Assembly (NCBI GenBank): GCA_029339195.1
Contig: JAPTJF010000074.1
Location: forward strand, 113,622 to 177,621
DNA: 64,000 nt
Reading direction: 5' to 3'
Origin: Micractinium sp. NFX-FRZ
Taxonomy: Eukaryota; Chlorophyta; Trebouxiophyceae; Chlorellales; Chlorellaceae
The translations under genes were made by a program, and so were the position numbers. The notes below the pieces were generated by a model. The model did not search any database and was not told the DNA's origin. It saw only the letters and a program-made list of their open reading frames with translations. Shown here piece by piece: positions 20,401 to 31,900 of the stretch (its first letter is position 1; each line of letters starts with the position of its first letter).

Positions 20401-22513
20401 TCCTCTGCTTCTTATCAAACAGTTAAAGCCTTGCGCTGCTCACCTACCGCCGCTGCAGGCCCGGAGGCAGCGCTGGAAACCGTGGGCTGCCAGGAGCTGG
20501 GCAGCGCACAGGACCCTGCTGGCTGCTGCACGCAGGTGGGTGGGCACGCTGCGACGGGGCGCCCCACTGGGCACTGGCAGGGCGGTTGCAGCCGCCTCCT
20601 GCACCCGCTTTGCGGCCAGCCCCGTCAGCTCCCTGTTGCTCACCCATCTCCGCTGCTGTTTGCTGCTCACCCTTCCCCCGCTGTTGTTCACTGCCCACCT
20701 GTCTTTTCTTCTGCTTGCCTGCCTGCCTGCCTGCCTGCCTGCTGTGCAGACGCCCCCTGCGGCCGCCCCATTCGTGGAGTATGGCCTGGGCCGGCCCATG
20801 GTGGTGCAGGGGGTGTGCTTGGTAGCACCAGAGGGCGCCTGCTGCCTTGATGCCGCATGCACAGACAGCTCTGAGCCCTGCGCCGAGAGGCTGCTGGGGA
20901 CGGCGCTGTATGTGTCAAACGCCAGGTGCGTGCTGCGCCTGCTGTGGTGCCCGGACGGTGCCTGGAAGCCAGCAGGCAGGCTGCTCGCAGCGCAAAGCAG
21001 AGAGTGCATACGGCAGCCGTCTCCGCAAGCGCAGCGCATGTGGCTGCCTTTTTAATGAAGAGGGCCTCCATCCCCACTGACGCTGCTGCTGCCCCCTGCT
21101 GAGCTGCAGCGTTGCCGAGGTGCAGCAGAGCCCGGCTTTTGTGGCGTCGCTGCAAGGAATGAATGGGATGAACGCCACTGGTGAAGGTGAGCATTGGGGC
21201 AGCAAGAGGCCGTTGCACACCCAGTGTTCAAGGGTGCATGCCTGGATTCAACCCGGGACTAGAAGATACCGGAGCAGGGAGCTGCCTGCTTGTGTTTTTT
21301 CCCCAAACAACCTGGCAGCTGCAGGCGCTGTCCCGGTGTAAGCCGGGCCTGCAGCGGTGTGCATGATTGCCTGCCCAGCTCAAGCTGCCTCCCAATCTGC
21401 ACTCCCTCCCCACCTGCAGCCAGTGACCTAAGCGCAGCGCTGGCGGCATTTTACTCCGGACAGCTTGCCAGGCGCGGCCTGTGCAATGCGGTGAGCGGTG
21501 GGGAACACGAAGCTGAAGTTAGGTCCACCTCACCGCCCCGCCTGCATGCCAGCTGTGGTGCCCGTCTCACAGCCCTTTCAGGCTTGTGTGCACGTCTGCT
21601 ATGCGCGGGTCCCTGCCCTTCCCAGAGCTCGCCCGCCATTGTGCGACCCGTTGCGCTGTGCTGCTGCTGCTGCTGCTGCCGCAGGTCACGGCGTACGACT
21701 TGTACCAGGGAGACGGCGGCGACCGGGCGCAAGTGGGGGGCGGCATCGTGCCCAACGGGACGCTGGCCATCGGCTGTGGCCTGGGTGAGGCACGGTGTCA
21801 GGGCGGTCTCTGCACACCCCGGTTTAGCAAGATCACAGGAGGGCAGGTTGCAAGGGCAGGTTGCAAGTTGAAGCAGAGGTGTCCATCTCCCAAGGCTGTG
21901 GCATGGGAGGGCAGGTCTTGCCTGGGGGGAGACGCCTGCAGGGCCTGGATGCGTGAGCTGCGGGGTGCGGATGGCAGGGGGCAGGGGACAGCTGCAAGGC
22001 GGGGAGAGTGGCACACAGCCACTTGCTGCCAGCTGGCATGCACCAGATCAGGGCGGGGTGGCCACGTCAGGTCACCTGCACCTGGCCTTGCCAGCGCCTG
22101 CGCTTCCCCCGGGTGCTGCAGGCGTGCTGGGCGGCAGGGGCAGCGTGGCTCTCACCGCTGACCTGGCAGCCTCGCTGGGCGTGAGCGGCCTGCTGCCCCA
22201 CACCGATGATGCCACCGCTGCAGCGGAATTGCCCCAGGACGGCTCAACCACTGCAGCAGTGGCTGTGGAGCAGCCGGCTGGCAGCTGGCTGCTGCTGTCT
22301 AAACAGGCGGACGACGGTAAGAGGGCTGCCGCTGTTCTCGATTGTTGTGCAGGCCCACCTGAGCGTGGCCCATCTGCTGCCCGCGTGCGTGGAGGCCAGC
22401 AGGCACGCCAGAGCGCCTCCCATCTTTCACCTGATTGCCATGTGTTCGTTGTGGCTGCAGGCACCCCTTTGGCGTTTTGCGGGATCGAGGTGTGCGCCAA
22501 ACCGGCGACCTGA
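17404..22513 (+). CDS. secreted cysteine-rich protein, family copy A (two N-modules)
   Basis: Sixteen exons: 17404-17500, 17715-17767, 17877-17960, 18140-18225, 18460-18530, 18897-18976, 19161-19256, 19482-19688, 19978-20107, 20459-20535, 20750-20925, 21110-21186, 21420-21490, 21685-21784, 22122-22316, 22461-22513; 550 residues. It starts with a signal-peptide-like VLQLLLIAHTAVA. A six-cysteine module follows twice (exons 2-5 and 6-8), each with a C-x3-C-x2-FW core (CPNACALFW, CPTACRSFW) and a DAQGxP...PWAY(Y/F) segment. The shared C-terminal region has FECNTSAGFQWITLNASLAS, GCCTQ, EYGLGRPMVVQGV, then YVSNA and a final LAFCGIEVCAKP. That region faintly recalls an F5/8-type C (fucolectin) domain. 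Exon 6 ends on a GC donor (18977). Function unknown; probably extracellular or cell-wall. The intron splitting exon 11 in copies B and C is absent here. Confidence 0.75.
18281..18415. repeat. 67-bp tandem repeat in intron
   Basis: A unit beginning CAGCCGTCACACAGC at 18281 recurs at 18348 with few differences. It lies in the intron between exons 4 and 5 of family copy A. Confidence 0.8.
18535..18805. repeat. degenerate repeats around CCCCATGCTGTGG
   Basis: The core ACCACCCCATGCTGTGG and variants recur about six times at irregular 35-60 bp spacing in the intron after exon 5 of family copy A. The first variant begins at the end of the exon's own donor region. Confidence 0.7.
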
Positions 22514-23024
22514 CATCTGTAGGGGGCGCAACCGCACCTGTAGGGGGGGGCAACCGCACTCCACGCAGTTTTGTGCACAGTTTCGTGAGCGAAATCATTT
22601 GATTTATTTGAACGCAATGTAAGTGCTCGCACCGCAACACATGTGGCTGCCGCCAAGAGGGGGAAGCCGTGGCAGGTGCCAGGCGGTCCCGCGGCAGGCG
22701 GGCGCGGCACCCACCCCCCGGCTGTACCGAGCGTCTCGACTTCCCTATTGGAATCGACCACTGAGACTGATGTCAGCGCAGGTACTGAATGTCAGTCTAA
22801 GGTCAAAACTATATATAGCAGCCGATATGATTGCGCCTGGGTGCTCCCCTGCACCCTGATGGTGTGTGTGGCAGCGGCAGCTTCACCTGCTGCCAGCGTG
22901 GCATGGGCAGCTTCCATCACAAAGCGCGTCACCTGTCGCAACTCCTGATAATTCTCATGTTCGTCTCGCCACTCTACGAGCAACAATAGCTTCCTTCGCC
23001 TTGAACAACCCTTTTGAAGCGAGC
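22514..23024. other. intergenic between family copies A and B
   Basis: Contains a TGTAA poly(A) candidate for copy A and a TATA-like TATATATA at 22810-22817, about 210 bp before the ATG of copy B. No gene seen. Confidence 0.5.
22618..22622 (+). terminator. TGTAA poly(A) signal, copy A
   Basis: TGTAA begins 105 nt after the stop codon of cysteine-rich copy A. TGTAA is the usual chlorophyte poly(A) signal; the position is suitable. Confidence 0.5.
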
Positions 23025-26000
23025 ATGTCCGGCGCAGCCGTCCTCCTCCTCCTGCTGATGGCCGGGAGCTGTCGGGCCAGGCCCGCCGGCATCCACGATG
23101 AGCTAGCGGGCACAGGGCATCGAGGTGAGCGGGCGGGAGGGCAAGGAGCCGCGCGGGAAAGGGTATCGGGGTGGCATGCGCAGAGTGGCAGGCCGCCATG
23201 AGCGCTGCGAGCAGCGCTACACGGTTGTCCTAGATGCCTTGGCAGTGAATTAGCGCCGTACCGAAAGTCCAGCGGGACCTGCTCCTGTGACACCTTGGCC
23301 GCCGCCACAGACCAGCGCCGTGCCGCCACCACGTGCCCTCCGCCCTGCACCCTGGGTTCTGCAGCCCTGAAGGCGGGCGAGGAGGACTGCGTCAACTTCT
23401 TCATGAACAACCAGGCAAGGCAGAGCTGCTGTGACGGTGTGTGCGATGTATCCGCCACGTGGCCTGCCTTCCTGCTCATTCCTGCCGCCGCCGCACGTTG
23501 TGCTGCCCACTTAACAAGCGGCAAAGGGCGCCTCCCTCTCCCCTCCTCCTGCAGAACGGCTGGATGGCCTGCGCACAGTCAGCTGCCTCCCTTGTCTGCA
23601 CAGACGAGTGCAAGACCTTCTGGGCGGTGAGCTGCAGCGGCTGACCGGCAGGGCAGGCTTGGCGGCGGCACGGGGAAGGGCAGGCTGAAGAGCGGGGGTG
23701 TGGGGTGGCCCCCAATCTTCCTCCTGGCCCCCGGGGGGAGGCCACGACGAGATGTGGCGGTGGGCAGGCAGGGCTAGGTGGCAGCGGACCGTGGGGGCAG
23801 GCACATGCAGGGGGGATGTCAGGAGGAGTGTGTGGGAGTGTTTTGAGGCGCCGGCCAAGGCAACGCTGGCTAGCTGTTGCACTTGGCAGCAGCACCTGCC
23901 AGGCAGTGGCTGCAGTCACCACGCACGTGCCCTGCTGCCGACACTGCAAGTCAGCCTTCATTCTTCAAAGGTTGTACAGATTCAGGGTATTGCACTCATC
24001 ATGGCTTCCCCCGCCCCCCTCGCCGGCGTTACGCATCATCCCCCCGCCGCACTGCAGTCACTCACAGGCTCCGCCTGCTTCGACTTTGTGAAGCAGTACA
24101 ACCCCGAAATCGACCAGTAAGTGTTTGAGGAGGTCCCTGAGGTGCCCCTGCCGAGTCCACTGGGGCTGGCAGGGGTCCTGGCTCCTTGACTAGGCCAGCA
24201 AGCCGCCCGGGGAGCACCTGGCGTGCAGTCAACCCCACCTGCCGCTCCCGAGCTCAGCCGGTGGCCAAGCCTCTGCTTTCGCCGGCAATCACAAGCTTCC
24301 CAGGCCAGACTCCTGGCTCCCAGCCCTGCACAGTGACCCGCAAATGCGCTGCACACCTGCTGCGTCTGCAGGCAATGGTATGAGCAGATTTGCAACGGCG
24401 CTGGCCCCACCCCCACAGCCTCTCCCGATCCATCCCCCTCCCCCGATCCATCCCCCTCCCCTTCGCCATCTCCCTCCCCCGACATTCCAAGTGAGCCGCC
24501 CTGCTTGCCCCGCCTGCCTCCCCGTGTGCTTCTTTACAAAGCCACTGCTCGCAGAAAGCGCTGCATCATCCTGAACTTGTCAGTTCCCCCCTGCACCCAA
24601 CTGACCTGCACCCCTCCCCGCCCCGACAAGCTGCAGGCTCGCCCACCCCCAGCGACCCCGGCCTCAACACCACCGGATGGTCCAGCGCCTTTGAGTGCAA
24701 CACGTCGGCAGGCTTCCAGTGGATCACCCTCAACGCCAGCCTGGCCTCAATGGTGGATGGGGCCGAGGGAGATCCGTTTGGTGAGCTGGCAGCAAGCAGA
24801 AGGGTGGCTGTGCAACGGTGGATCATGTGCCTTGTGCCCTGGGGAGCAGAAGGGCGTCTGTGCATGAGTCGGGGGGTGAGCCGTTTGGCGAGCTGGCTGC
24901 AGGGCCGCTCCATGCGATGGTGGGGTTGGAGGGGCACATGGCTCGGCAGGAGAGCACTTGAACGTAGAAAAAAGGACAATGCAGTTGAAGGGAGGCCCAC
25001 AGGGGCCCACAGGTAGCGCTGGTGCCAATCCGTGAATCTGCTTTGCCTGCCTGCCATGACTTGTTGTATCAACTGCCCCTGCAGGCCCCGCCGTGGCCCT
25101 CAACTCCACCTGCCAGGACCTGAATATCACCGGCTGCTGCACCCAGGCAAGCCAGCCGCCTCCTGCTGCTGCTGCTGATGCTGCTCCTGCTGCTGCTGTC
25201 GCCACCGCAGCGCTCATGAAGTGCTGACCCTGCAAGGGGGGCCCCCAATTGCCGCTCTGTCCTCTCGAGAGAGAGGACAGCTTGCACATCTTGTTCTGCT
25301 TGCCCACAGCCCATCAGCACGCCGCCCTGAGCCTCTTCCACACGTGCGATACCTGCGGCGCCCACCCGCCCAATGCTTGCACTGCACACTTGCTGACCGT
25401 TCACGCTCCACCCCCGCCCCGCCTGCCCCGCCTGCAGACGCCTCCCGCCAACTTCACATGGGTGCAGTACGGCCTGGGCCAGCCCATGGTGGTGCAGGGG
25501 GTGAAGCTGACCGCCCCTGCCGGCGACTGCTGCGCAGGTGGGGGCAGCGGTGGGCGGCCTTCCATGCTGCCAGCAGTGCATGGCATTCGGTCGGGGCAAC
25601 GATCAGGCGCCACAGTGTGCGGCTGCACTCACGAGGGTGCATCATGCGCTTGGGCCAGGGCACTGCTTACTAACACTTGCCGCCGCCTGTTCTGCCCTGA
25701 CTCGCCCGCTGTGTCTCCTCTGCCTGCAGACGATGCCTGCACCGACGGCTCGTCTCCCTGCAACGAGCAGCTGATAGATGCAATGATCTACGTCTCCAAC
25801 AGCAGGTGCGCTGGATGGGCCTGGTGTGCGGGGAGGGGTCATTTGCCTGTACAGAAGTGTGCACCGGTGGGATGCGCCTGGTGTGCGGGGTGGGGGCTCT
25901 TGTTCTTCAACGAAGGGCAAGTGGATGCAGCAGCTGGTGTGCTGGGCACGGCCTGCCTGTACTAACACCTGCCTGCGGGACACAGCAGGGCGCACGGCCG

Positions 26001-27837
26001 CAGTATGCACTCTGCCTGCCTGCTTTTTCGGACGGCCTTCCGAGCCGCACCACCGTCACTGCATTTTTGCAAAACAACCAGACTTCGTTGAATATAAACC
26101 AGCGTCTCCCTCTTCCGCAGCGTGGCCGACCTGGAGGCATCCCCCGAGTACCAACAGATGCTGGCCAGTCTGAAACTTGCGGGTGCGATAAAATTGCAGT
26201 GGCAGCTGGCCAGGGCGCTCCCAGCTGGAAGGGCAAAAGGGGCTGCCGCATGACAGTGCCGCCGCCGCTGCCGCTGCTGCTGCGGGGCCTGTGGCCGCGC
26301 GGTAAGTGCGGGTCCGGTTGGCGCCCCGCTCATGCAACGCTGGACAGCACAGGCTCGGCGCAGCCCACCCATCCACACTTACCCTGGCGCCCCACCCACC
26401 CGCCCGCTCACCCACCCACCCGCCTGCAGGGGTGGATGTGGATGTGGAGTCAGCAGCCAACATCTACCTGTGGAGCCTGCTGCAGGCCAACAGCTCCGAG
26501 GGGATGTGCAACATGGTGCGTGCGTTGGGGCCAGGGTTGGAATGATTCCATTGGCTGCAAGAGGTGGGGCGGTTTGATTGAATGGTGAGCGCTGGCAGGA
26601 GGGCCGGCAGGGCTTGGCCAAACCATGGCCAAACCTGTCGGTATGTGCAAGCATGGTGAGGGCGCATGCAGCGGGCGGCCATGCGGAGGATAGCCGGGGG
26701 TGCGCGACGATGCAGGGGGTGCATGGCACGTTGTGGCATGAGCGACAATTGAGCGCTGTGCTTGGGCAAAGTGCCCATGGCTCTGTCGTACACACAAGTC
26801 ATGACAGGGAGCGGCTACGGTCCAGCATGCTGAAACCTGTGGCCCGTGCAGCGCCTGCTGTGCCAGGTCACCACATTCGGCCCGCATACGCCGACGGCAC
26901 CCCCGCTGCAACCCACCCCGCTGTGCCTCTCACCCATGCTGTGCCTGCTGACCCCGCTGTGCCTGCTCCTCGTCTCCCGCCAGGTCACCAACTTCGACCT
27001 GTTTGCCGATGGCACCACTGATGGCGCCATGCTGAATAACGGCACGTTCACCGTCGGCTGCGGCCTGGGTGAGTGGTTGCAGGCCTGCGGCGGGCCCCGC
27101 TGGGAGGCAGTCAGGCAGTGTTGTGGCGGTAGAAGGTTGATGGCATGCTTGCATTGATGTTGCGTGGGTGGGTGCCATCCACCGTTACAGTGGTAGATCA
27201 CCACAGGCGCTGGTGAGAACTCAGGCAGGTGAGCGTGGGGTGGAGCCGGGCGCTGGTTTGACTGGGCAGGGTAGAGAATCCGGTGGCTGCCCTCGCTGAC
27301 CCCCCTCTCTGACCCACTCTCCACCCACCCACCCACCCCTCCCCTTCCCTGGAGCGCAGGCTTGTACGGCAACGGCTCCATCTCCTTCAACACCACCGGC
27401 ATCCTGGGAGGCGCCGGCGGGTCCTGGACCACCCCGGGCGCCAACCTGGCACGCAAGGAGCCGAGTGGCAGCTGGCTGTCGCTGGTGCGCCTTAACCCAG
27501 GTAAGAGCCTCTTCTCGCCAGCTGGCGGTGGGGCTGCACGGTCGCCAGCTGGGCCGCACAGCCAGCGCTAATGATGACATGGCGGTCCAGGTGTGCCGAC
27601 CCTGCCGCTCATGAACCACCCTGGCCAGGCTTTCTGAGCACCCATGCCCGACTACGACTTGATGAGCGGCCCACAGCCCAAACCGGTTACCCCAACCCTG
27701 TCCCAGCGCCTGCTGCTCACCAACGTACTCATTGCCTTCTCAACCCGCCTGCCCTGCCCGCTTGCTGCCCTGCAGAGACGCAGCTGGCCTACTGCGGCCT
27801 CCAGGTGTGCGCCAAGCCCGCCACCCCCGCTCCCTAA
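23025..27837 (+). CDS. secreted cysteine-rich protein, family copy B
   Basis: Fourteen exons: 23025-23124, 23365-23414, 23555-23626, 24058-24116, 24372-24490, 24637-24780, 25085-25146, 25438-25537, 25730-25805, 26121-26182, 26430-26515, 26984-27068, 27360-27500, 27776-27837; 405 residues. ATG 23025 opens a signal peptide (AAVLLLLLMAGSC). One six-cysteine module follows, including CTDECKTFW. A Ser-Pro-Asp linker of SPSP repeats then leads to FECNTSAGFQW, GCCTQ, WVQYGLGQPMVVQGVKLTAP, IYVSNSR, LFADGTTDGAMLNNG and the end LAYCGLQVCAKP. Exons 2 and 7 end on GC donors (23415, 25147). The exon order and phases match copy C almost one for one, so the two arose by tandem duplication. Role unknown; a secreted or wall protein is the reasonable inference. 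N-glycosylation-type NxS/T sites are frequent. Confidence 0.78.
24771..24900 (+). repeat. copy of copy B exon 6 3' end and donor
   Basis: GATCCGTTTGGTGAGCTGGC at the exon 6/intron boundary (24771) recurs as GAGCCGTTTGGCGAGCTGGC at 24876, inside the intron. GCAGAAGGG is also repeated between them. The GT of the donor has become GC in the copy. Confidence 0.7.
26863..26886 (+). repeat. copy of copy B exon 12 acceptor and start
   Basis: TGCCAGGTCACCACATTCGG at about 26867 resembles the true exon 12 boundary CGCCAGGTCACCAACTTCGA near 26979. The intervening intron is built of CCCGCTGTGCCTGCTG-like repeats. Confidence 0.65.
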
Positions 27838-28916
27838 GCGCCTTTCAAGTCGGAGCCAGCTGCCCGAGTGGCCGCCAGCGTTGGCCTCAACTCGGAGGCA
27901 GCCCTGCCAGCCAGCTGGCCTGAGCTGCTGCCCGACCCCCCAGGCGGGCAGCAAGCTGGCCCTGGGTCGCCGCCTGGGGGGCAGCTGCTGGCTGCCACCT
28001 TTCCATCGCGCCTTGCAACTACTCGCCCTTCACCCTTCACCATAGACTTTCCCTCGCTCTCTCGTCATGCCCTCCCCCCCTCAAGAACAGTGCATGTTGC
28101 TCCCATGCCTCCCCCCCACCCTTTTTGTCTCCGGCCGTGATACGACTGCCGGCAACCTAACGCACCATCACGCGTGCTTAAGACCAGTATCGCCCCTCTG
28201 CACAGTTGCCATTCGGGTATGCCTAAATCTGCCGCCAGCCGTGTGCCTGCCTCGTGAACCCGACCAAACTCCCATCCTTTTTGAACTCCCATGCCATGAA
28301 GCCAAGCAATACTGATGCAACCTCCCACCAGCTTTACCCGTGACCCCCACCCCCCTTCCAACTTGTACAAACTCGATCTGCTTGACGAATGTGATCGCTA
28401 GAAGCGTTCAAATATAAGATCAGGCAGGGAGGTTTGAGATGGGCCCGCTGCGGCAAGGGCGCACCTCCCACCGCCAGCCTACCGCTCACTCCTGCTAGCG
28501 CTGCCGCTGCGCAGTGGCATGCCGCTGCTCTCCACCCACAAGCACGACACACCCGCTGGCTCTCAACCCGCCCCCCACCCATGCGTGTTCTCGCAAGCTG
28601 AAACAAGTGAGGTCAGGGAGTTGGATCTATTTGGAGCAAGAAGACATAGTGCAGCCATGTTGACTTCCACATGTGTACCTCCAGGCTGGCACACGTCAGC
28701 AGAGGGGTTTTAGCGTGGTTAGGCATTTTATGTGCGACCGGGCTTCGCTTAAACATATACATCGAATTCATTGCCGCAAAGTGTTGATCTTTACAACAAA
28801 AAAGCGAGCCTCGGCCAGAGCTCCGGACCGCCCGAAACATTCTCTTTGGCTTGCGCTCGTCTTTCGGCCGGATCGCCCTCGTCTCCACAGAAATCGAAAG
28901 GACAAAGCGCGACAGC
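27838..28916. other. intergenic between family copies B and C
   Basis: About 1.1 kb without a recognisable gene. A segment near 28136-28165 resembles sequence downstream of copy C near 34180-34200 (GTGATAC[GA]ACTGCCG), so the duplicated unit probably included 3' flank. Confidence 0.5.
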
Positions 28917-31900
28917 ATGCCGACATCGGTGGTCCTGCTTCTGCTTGTGACCGCCGCGGGCTGTGCGGCTGCGCCAGCCTCTGGGCTGAAGGGCACCGCG
29001 CACCGAGGTGAGTGCGGGGAAGTTATGTGCGGTGCCCGCGAGACGAGAGGCGCTTCGCGATGGGACGGTGAACCTGCGCTGGGCTAGCTGTCACGGCGGC
29101 GGCACCGGCGGCGCCGGCCGCTGCCACGATTCCCTGCTGTTGCAAAGACTCTGCATGTTACTGCGGCAGTATTGCACTGGTATATTGTTCGTTTGAAGAG
29201 GAGTAATAGAGAGCATAGAGTGCTTGTGGGATCCTGCAAACCTGCGTTTGCGTTGCCGTGGTATCTACCGTGTGCTGGAGGGTGCCGCCACCCCCGACCG
29301 CTGCCGCCCCCGAAGCTTCCCACCCACCCCCTGCTTCCGCCCCCTCCTTCACCCCTCTCCTCGCCATCCCTTGCAGCACTGCGCTCCGATGTGTCATGCA
29401 TCGAGTGGTTCGCCAACAACGAGGTGGGGCAAAGGGCGGCCTGCCAGGCCGCCTAGGCACCGGCTGGCAGGGGGGCACCCGTCAGGACTGTGGGGCGCCG
29501 CATGCTGCACCCCAAACCCCTTGCATACCCCACACCATCACCCGCTCACCGCCACTCCTCTGCGGGTGCCACCCCTTGCCATGCAGAGTGGCCTGCTGTC
29601 CTGCGACGAGTCCTCTGCTCTCCAGCTGTGCTCAGATGAGTGCAGAACATTCTGGGAGGTGAGAGAGCGCGCCACCATGCATGTACAAGTGTGCCTCATC
29701 GGTGGAACCTGCAGGCAGGGCAAGCCCGGGCCCAGGTGGGGCAGAGGTGGGCGCTGCCTCCGCCGCCTGCTGTCTATATATTGGACACCGCCCTGTAGAT
29801 GCGCAGCCCCAGGCAGGGGGTGTGCAGGCAGGGGCACATGCATGGGCAGGGGCCAGGCACGGCGCAGGCACGAAGCGGGCTGCCGGCAGCTCCGCTTCAA
29901 GTCAGAGCTAGCAGACTGCCAGTCGTGGGTGCCCCTTGCCCGGCGCAGGGGGCTTGTATGGTCAACGCTAGCGGTTGTCGCCATCCACGTCAGCACCCCA
30001 CAATCAATCAGCAGCATCACAACTTCTCCCGTGCAGGCCCTCAAGTCGAACCCTAAACCCTAAACCCCTAAACCCTCAACCCTAATTCCGTGCAGGCCCT
30101 CAAGTCCGCTGGATGCGTTGGGACCGTAGCAGAGACGAACCCGCAGCTTACACAGTGAGGCCCCAACCCAGCCAGCCAGCGGAGGGGGCCCCCGCCATCG
30201 GGGTCCACGCCTCTGCTGGTTCCCTCAACCCACGCCCAAGGGCGCATATTTCTTCTTCTTCTGAGGCCCCAAATCCAGCCAGCCAGCTGCCTGCAGCGAG
30301 CCATCCAGATGACCAGACACCTGCCTGCCTGCAGGCAGCCGTGGCCCCTCAAGCACCCGCCTGGGATACACCGCTGCCAGCCTGTCTGTGGACAAGCCTG
30401 ATGCGGCGGGGTGCTCACCGACAAGCCGATGCCGCCGCCTCGCTTGCTCTTGCTGCGTGCAGGGCGTGGTTTGACCAGGTGTGCGCCGGTGGCGGCGCCG
30501 CACCCTCCACCCCCTCGCCCACCCCGTCCCCCAGCCCTTCCCCCAGCCCAGCTGCGGATGACGCCGGCGACTCAGATGACGCCGGCGACTTCGACGACGA
30601 CCAACCTGAAGGTGAACAGCCATGCCGCGCTGTTCCCTGTGCCATGATGCACTGGGTTGCAGAGGATTTGAGGCGTTCATCAGTGTGCATGTGCTGCTTA
30701 ATGTGGTCGTGCAGCGGCAGCAGCGGCAGGCGCACCTCTGTGCGGCAGCCGTGTTGTTGAAGGTCAGTGGAAGAGTGCATGCAATGCGGCGCTCAAGCTG
30801 CGTCTGCCTGGTGCACTGCATGGCATGAGGTGGGTTGGCCTGACCCCGCCCCTGCCTGTCTGCAGGCCCTCCGCTCCCCGCCACCCCCAGTGGTGACATC
30901 AACATCACCGCTGACTGGTCCAGCACTTTTGAGTGCAACACCACAGCAGGCTTCCAGTGGGTCGCCCTCAATGCCAGCCTGGCAGCCATGTCAGGCGCAA
31001 CCGATGGTGATGCGCATGGTGAGCCCTCGGCTGCTCGCCGTGGCGTGCATGAGGACACATGCGTGCTTGGTGGGGGCAGGAAGCATGACGGCATGCATGC
31101 CTGGGATGCAAGGCTGGGTGCCTGCCTGGGGTGCCTGAAATCACCACTGTGCTGCGGCAGGGGCGCTGCAGCCAATCCTGCTTTATCTGTCCTCCTTTAG
31201 AGGCAGGCCTCCTGACCCCACGAATCGCGGCATCCATGCCGCCTCCCTGTGCAGGCCCCGCCGTGGCCCTCAGCTCCACCTGCCAGGACCTCAACACCAC
31301 CGGCTGCTGCACCCAGGCAAGCCGACGCCCGCCAGGCAGCACCCTTGCAAATGACAGCGGCATGCGCCCGCTATGCGCCCTGCCGCTTTGGCGCAGCTGC
31401 AGTGCACCCTGCAAAGGCGGCGCTCCTCTTCTTAAATTCACAGCTCTGTTGGCAGGCGGTGCTGTCGGCCAGCGTCACGTCACGATTTCTGCATTCTCCC
31501 CTCCCCTTCTGCACTCATGCACGCGTGTGACTCCCTGTCTGGCCGCCTGCAGGCAGCGCCCACCATGTTCACGTGGGTGCAGTACGGCCTGGGCCAGCCC
31601 ATGGTGGTGCAGGGGGTGAAGCTGACCGCCCCCGCCGGCGACTGCTGCGCAGGTGGGGAGAGGCATGCTGCCGCCTCGCCACCTGCATGCCCCCAGTGGG
31701 CTGCGCGCTGCTGTACCCAGGCTACCTGCCCTTGCCAAACAATCAAGCAGCGCTGCTTGTGGTGGCACTCATGTAGCCGCGAAGTGTGCATCAGGGGCCC
31801 AGGGGCGCTCTCTGCCGGCGCGCCACTCGACACCCCCTGCCTCCCAATCGGCCCGCCACTGCCTGCAGACGACGCCTGCAGCGACGGCTCCGAGCCCTGC

